Below are positions 61,521 through 64,000 of a DNA stretch of 64,000 bases, piece by piece. How positions within the stretch are numbered: position 1 is the stretch's first letter; every line of letters starts with the position of its first letter. Location: positions 178,703,217 to 178,767,216 of the forward strand of contig CM063505.1 of the NCBI GenBank assembly GCA_032207245.1. The letters run 5' to 3'. The translations under genes were made by a program, and so were the position numbers. The notes beneath the pieces were generated by a model. That model had not been told where the DNA came from. It searched no databases and was given only the letters and a program-made list of their open reading frames with translations. The stretch comes from Pardosa pseudoannulata (taxonomy: Eukaryota > Arthropoda > Arachnida > Araneae > Lycosidae).

Positions 61521-62181
61521 CAGTGATTCTCACACTTTTTAAGTTACCTACTCCCGCCGAAATGTGTTTAACACCCCCTATGGAACCAAAATGTCATCAA
61601 CGTCCCTTTTTGTAAAAATTCCGTAATTTAAAGCATAGGGTAGGAGAATCAATTATAATAATCAAAATGTTTAAGTAATTTTTTCAGTCTAATTACGAAT
61701 CAAATTTTTGTTACTACAAGACACTGAAACAAAGCTCAAACGGTTGGCCGAATTGTTAGAACGCTGACCTTTGGTTCCGGATTTCGTGGGTTAGAATCCC
61801 ATTGGAGCACAGATGTTCGTAGCCGTGCGGAATGAGCTTTAAGTAGTAGGTTCTGGTCTCAATAGCCGTTGTGTTGCAAAAGAGTAGACCGTAGTGCTCC
61901 AAACTGAACCAAACGAATGCAGTTGGTTAAATATATTTTTCTGAAGTTCGGCCCAATTTTACTTAGAACATAGGGAATGAAAATAACTGGTTCTGGAATC
62001 ACCACGTAAGTTTGCTTCATTGCTAGTAAAAATCGCGTAAATTAGATAATTAATATAATAAATTTATTTAGTATTTTTAAAATTAAGTTTGAAAGCCAAA
62101 ATTTGCTCACATGGCCGCCCTATCACCCGAAACAAGTTCACTGTTCCCTAGGGGCGGTTTCGCCCTCGTTGAGAACCACTG
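61521..62181. mobile_element. hAT-type MITE with a SINE nested inside
   Basis: Ends CAGTGATTCTCACACTTTTT and CGTTGAGAACCACTG; flanks CTATAAAC (61513-61520) and TTATAGAC (62182-62189) match 6 of 8. Same family as 17422-17841, inverted. The SINE at 61742-61912 sits where the other copy keeps only a SINE tail remnant. Confidence 0.85.
61742..61912 (+). repeat. tRNA-derived SINE nested in hAT element
   Basis: In + orientation: GGTTGGCCGAATTGTTAGAACGCTG with the A box, GGGTTAGAATCCCATTGG (B box with two changes), the body (GTAGCCGTGCGGAATGAGC, GTCTCAATAGCC, GAGTAGACCGTAGTGCTCC) and a CCAAACTGAACCAAACG tail. Confidence 0.9.
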
Positions 62182-62379
62182 TTATAGACGTTTAACTGTT
62201 GCTGCTAAGACGTTGTACAGTTAATTTGTAAATTATGAAAACTATAACAACATACATTTATTTATTTGACCAAGCAATTGTTCGAAGGGATATATGGATG
62301 GGTGTCGGTGACCGCAAATGGCTCGCGGACCGCACTTTAGTTGCGCCTACTTGAATCGACGCAAGTATGCACAAGTGTA

Positions 62380-62550
62380 TGGTTTGGTATAGGAGCGCTA
62401 TGGTCTACTTTTTGCAACACGAGGGCTAATGAGACCGGAACCTACTACTTAAATCCGATTCCGAACGGCTACGAACATCCGTGCCGTAGTGGGATTGGAA
62501 CCTACGAACTCCGGTACCGAAGGCCAGCATCCTAACCTCCATCGTTCGGT
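62380..62550 (-). repeat. tRNA-derived SINE, full length with TSD
   Basis: Flanks 62366-62379 and 62551-62564 (TATGCACAAGTGTA / TATGCACACGTTTA, 12 of 14) are a target-site duplication. Element 171 bp, with all family blocks; B box AGGTTCCAATCCCAC on the minus strand has one change. Confidence 0.92.
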
Positions 62551-62564
62551 TATGCACACGTTTA

Positions 62565-63372
62565 AAATTCTTTCGAAACTCTTGGGAAAATATAGCTTTA
62601 TTAACCATTAATTTGCTGCAATTTATAAAATACTTTAGAGACGAGTTTTAACTTAATTAACATTTTTAAATGTTAAACGATTCTCTGTAAAAATTTATCT
62701 TCTGTAAATATCCCGAAATATCCTCTTTTAATGGAAACGAAGCCCATTAAAAATATACATATAAAGCAACTATAAATATTTCTTATACTCCATTGATACT
62801 TTCAAAGGATTACATATAATCTCATTTCATGCATAAATATTCATTGGCTATATCATAATTATTAGTACAATTACTATATCCGCAATCCAACTAACCAGAG
62901 AAATGGATACTAATAATTTCGTAATACCAGTCTGATTTTGCTGTGATCTGTCGCTTTACAATCTTTCGCTTTCTTTAATGTTCAATAAAACCTAGATATT
63001 GCAGGAGTAAAATAAATATATGTGTATTTCTTTTAAAATGTTTAAAACTTTTAAGGATTTGATGATGAAGCAATTTTTGAGATTACGTGTTTTTCGAATG
63101 AAAACTGCATTACTCACATATACTAGATTTGAAATTGGTATGACAATATCCAGTAATGCTTTATAATTTGATTTTTTACTGAAGGGATACATATATATAT
63201 ATATGAGAACTAATGCCAAATTTGTACTTTTGACAGCTTGCATTTAGTCAATTATGAATGACAGTACTGTCAATTAAACTCAAACAAATTTATGATTTTT
63301 TTTTTCAGAGAAACATCTTTAGGAGTATCTAAAGTAACTCCACTTTTGTCTTTCATTTCACCTTCATTCTAG
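62565..63372. other. AT-rich spacer or intron
   Basis: No feature; ends with a pyrimidine-rich tract leading into the candidate exon. Confidence 0.4.
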
Positions 63373-63433
63373 GAGAACGATTACGATTCTGAGATGGAAG
63401 AATATCGATCTGCGCAGGCGTTTGCCGGTACAG
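63373..63433 (+). CDS. Candidate 61-nt coding exon
   Basis: A strong acceptor context (TTTCATTTCACCTTCATTCTAG) precedes an exon of markedly higher GC content, followed by ACAG|GTAGAG. In the first phase it encodes about 20 residues, SEMEEYRSAQAFAGT at the end, acidic at the start; a second phase is also open, so the frame is not settled. The host gene is unknown; adjacent exons would lie outside the window or in unrecognised sequence. Confidence 0.4.
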
Positions 63434-64000
63434 GTAGAGAAAAGAGGAATTTTCTCAGCTCAATCAATATTGAGGTTAATGGGTCAGTCTGAACGTCTGA
63501 GAACCTAAGGGATTGCATAGACTTTAAAAGGGGTGCGGGTAATTAAAATGTCCAGTTAAGAACCTCACAATTATACATATAAAATGAACGACGATGCAAT
63601 ACATAATTCCAAAATTCCTGCTGATCGCAATGTGACAAGGACAAGTGTTTAACCTTTAAACCAAACATGAGGATTTTTGTAAGCTGGCTTCTCGGATTGA
63701 CTCTGGATGGGTTTCACAGTGGAGAGTAAAAAAGCAGCATAAGCACTTTTGGAAAGAGAAAAAAAAAGTTTTAACCCATACTTTGGCTAAGAGGAGATAA
63801 AAGGAAGTTATCGTACATTTAGCTTCAACAATGGACTCCATTACTCTATGAGGATATAAAGCTGAATTTAAAAACAAAACTTTTTCTCCAAAGATGTCAA
63901 TAAAGTAAAATTTTAAAATTGGTAACTAAATTGTAATGGTAAGATATAACAAAATAGTATTGGTAACAAAAGTTGTCCCAAATTTTAATTTTATTTTAAT
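63434..64000. other. Spacer or intron, no gene seen
   Basis: No open frame with a domain and no repeat recognised. Confidence 0.4.

Overview
This window looks like AT-rich (roughly 70% A+T), repeat-laden, gene-poor animal DNA, from intergenic or deep intronic sequence. The transposon mix (mariner, Tc1, piggyBac-type, many hAT MITEs, a tRNA-derived SINE) and a THAP zinc-finger exon fit an arthropod. An arachnid is my guess only; no diagnostic gene is present. There are two 100-N assembly gaps (5667-5766 and 24767-24866). No complete protein-coding gene, rRNA or functional tRNA could be supported.

Coding signals are sparse. A THAP-type zinc-finger exon lies at 1061-1270 (+), preceded by a consensus CRE and ending at a splice donor. 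About 1.4 kb downstream, in inverted orientation, the upstream sequence recurs (around 2385-2460), and beyond it lies a plausible minus-strand exon (2113-2209). Two further isolated exon candidates on the + strand have splice signals: 21232-21420, with a furin-like RRVKR motif, and 63373-63433. Their genes cannot be named with confidence.

Most recognisable content is mobile DNA. There is a degenerate mariner transposase (22824-24516) split in the middle by a MITE and a SINE fragment. A Tc1-type transposase 3' half sits at 8570-8990 (-). There are two inverted copies of one TTAA-flanked MITE family (2753-3327, 13449-14203) and a second TTAA-flanked family (34734-35607). A pogo/Tigger-like MITE lies at 14460-14760. 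At least seven elements have hAT-like or similar short inverted ends, several with 8-bp near-duplicated flanks (6348-6561, 17422-17841, 18359-18562, 20290-20627, 47414-48073, 51943-52097, 61521-62181). A GC-rich TIR element lies at 53612-53869, and a possible solo LTR at 16449-17184. One tRNA-derived SINE family recurs about ten times; two copies have target-site duplications, which fix its length at about 170-180 bp. Other tRNA-headed repeats occur at 32774, 42890, 51608, 55266, 58600 and 59141.

The rest is AT-rich spacer with microsatellites: long (TA)n arrays at 9011, 13781, 45098 and 61283, (GT)n at 9664 and 55502, poly(A/T) runs, and a 290-bp almost pure purine G-rich tract at 29540-29830. 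A few less AT-rich patches with transcription-factor-like motifs could be conserved enhancers. The most interesting structures are the THAP/inverted-promoter block at 880-2460 and the hAT family that seems to have carried a SINE inside it when it amplified.
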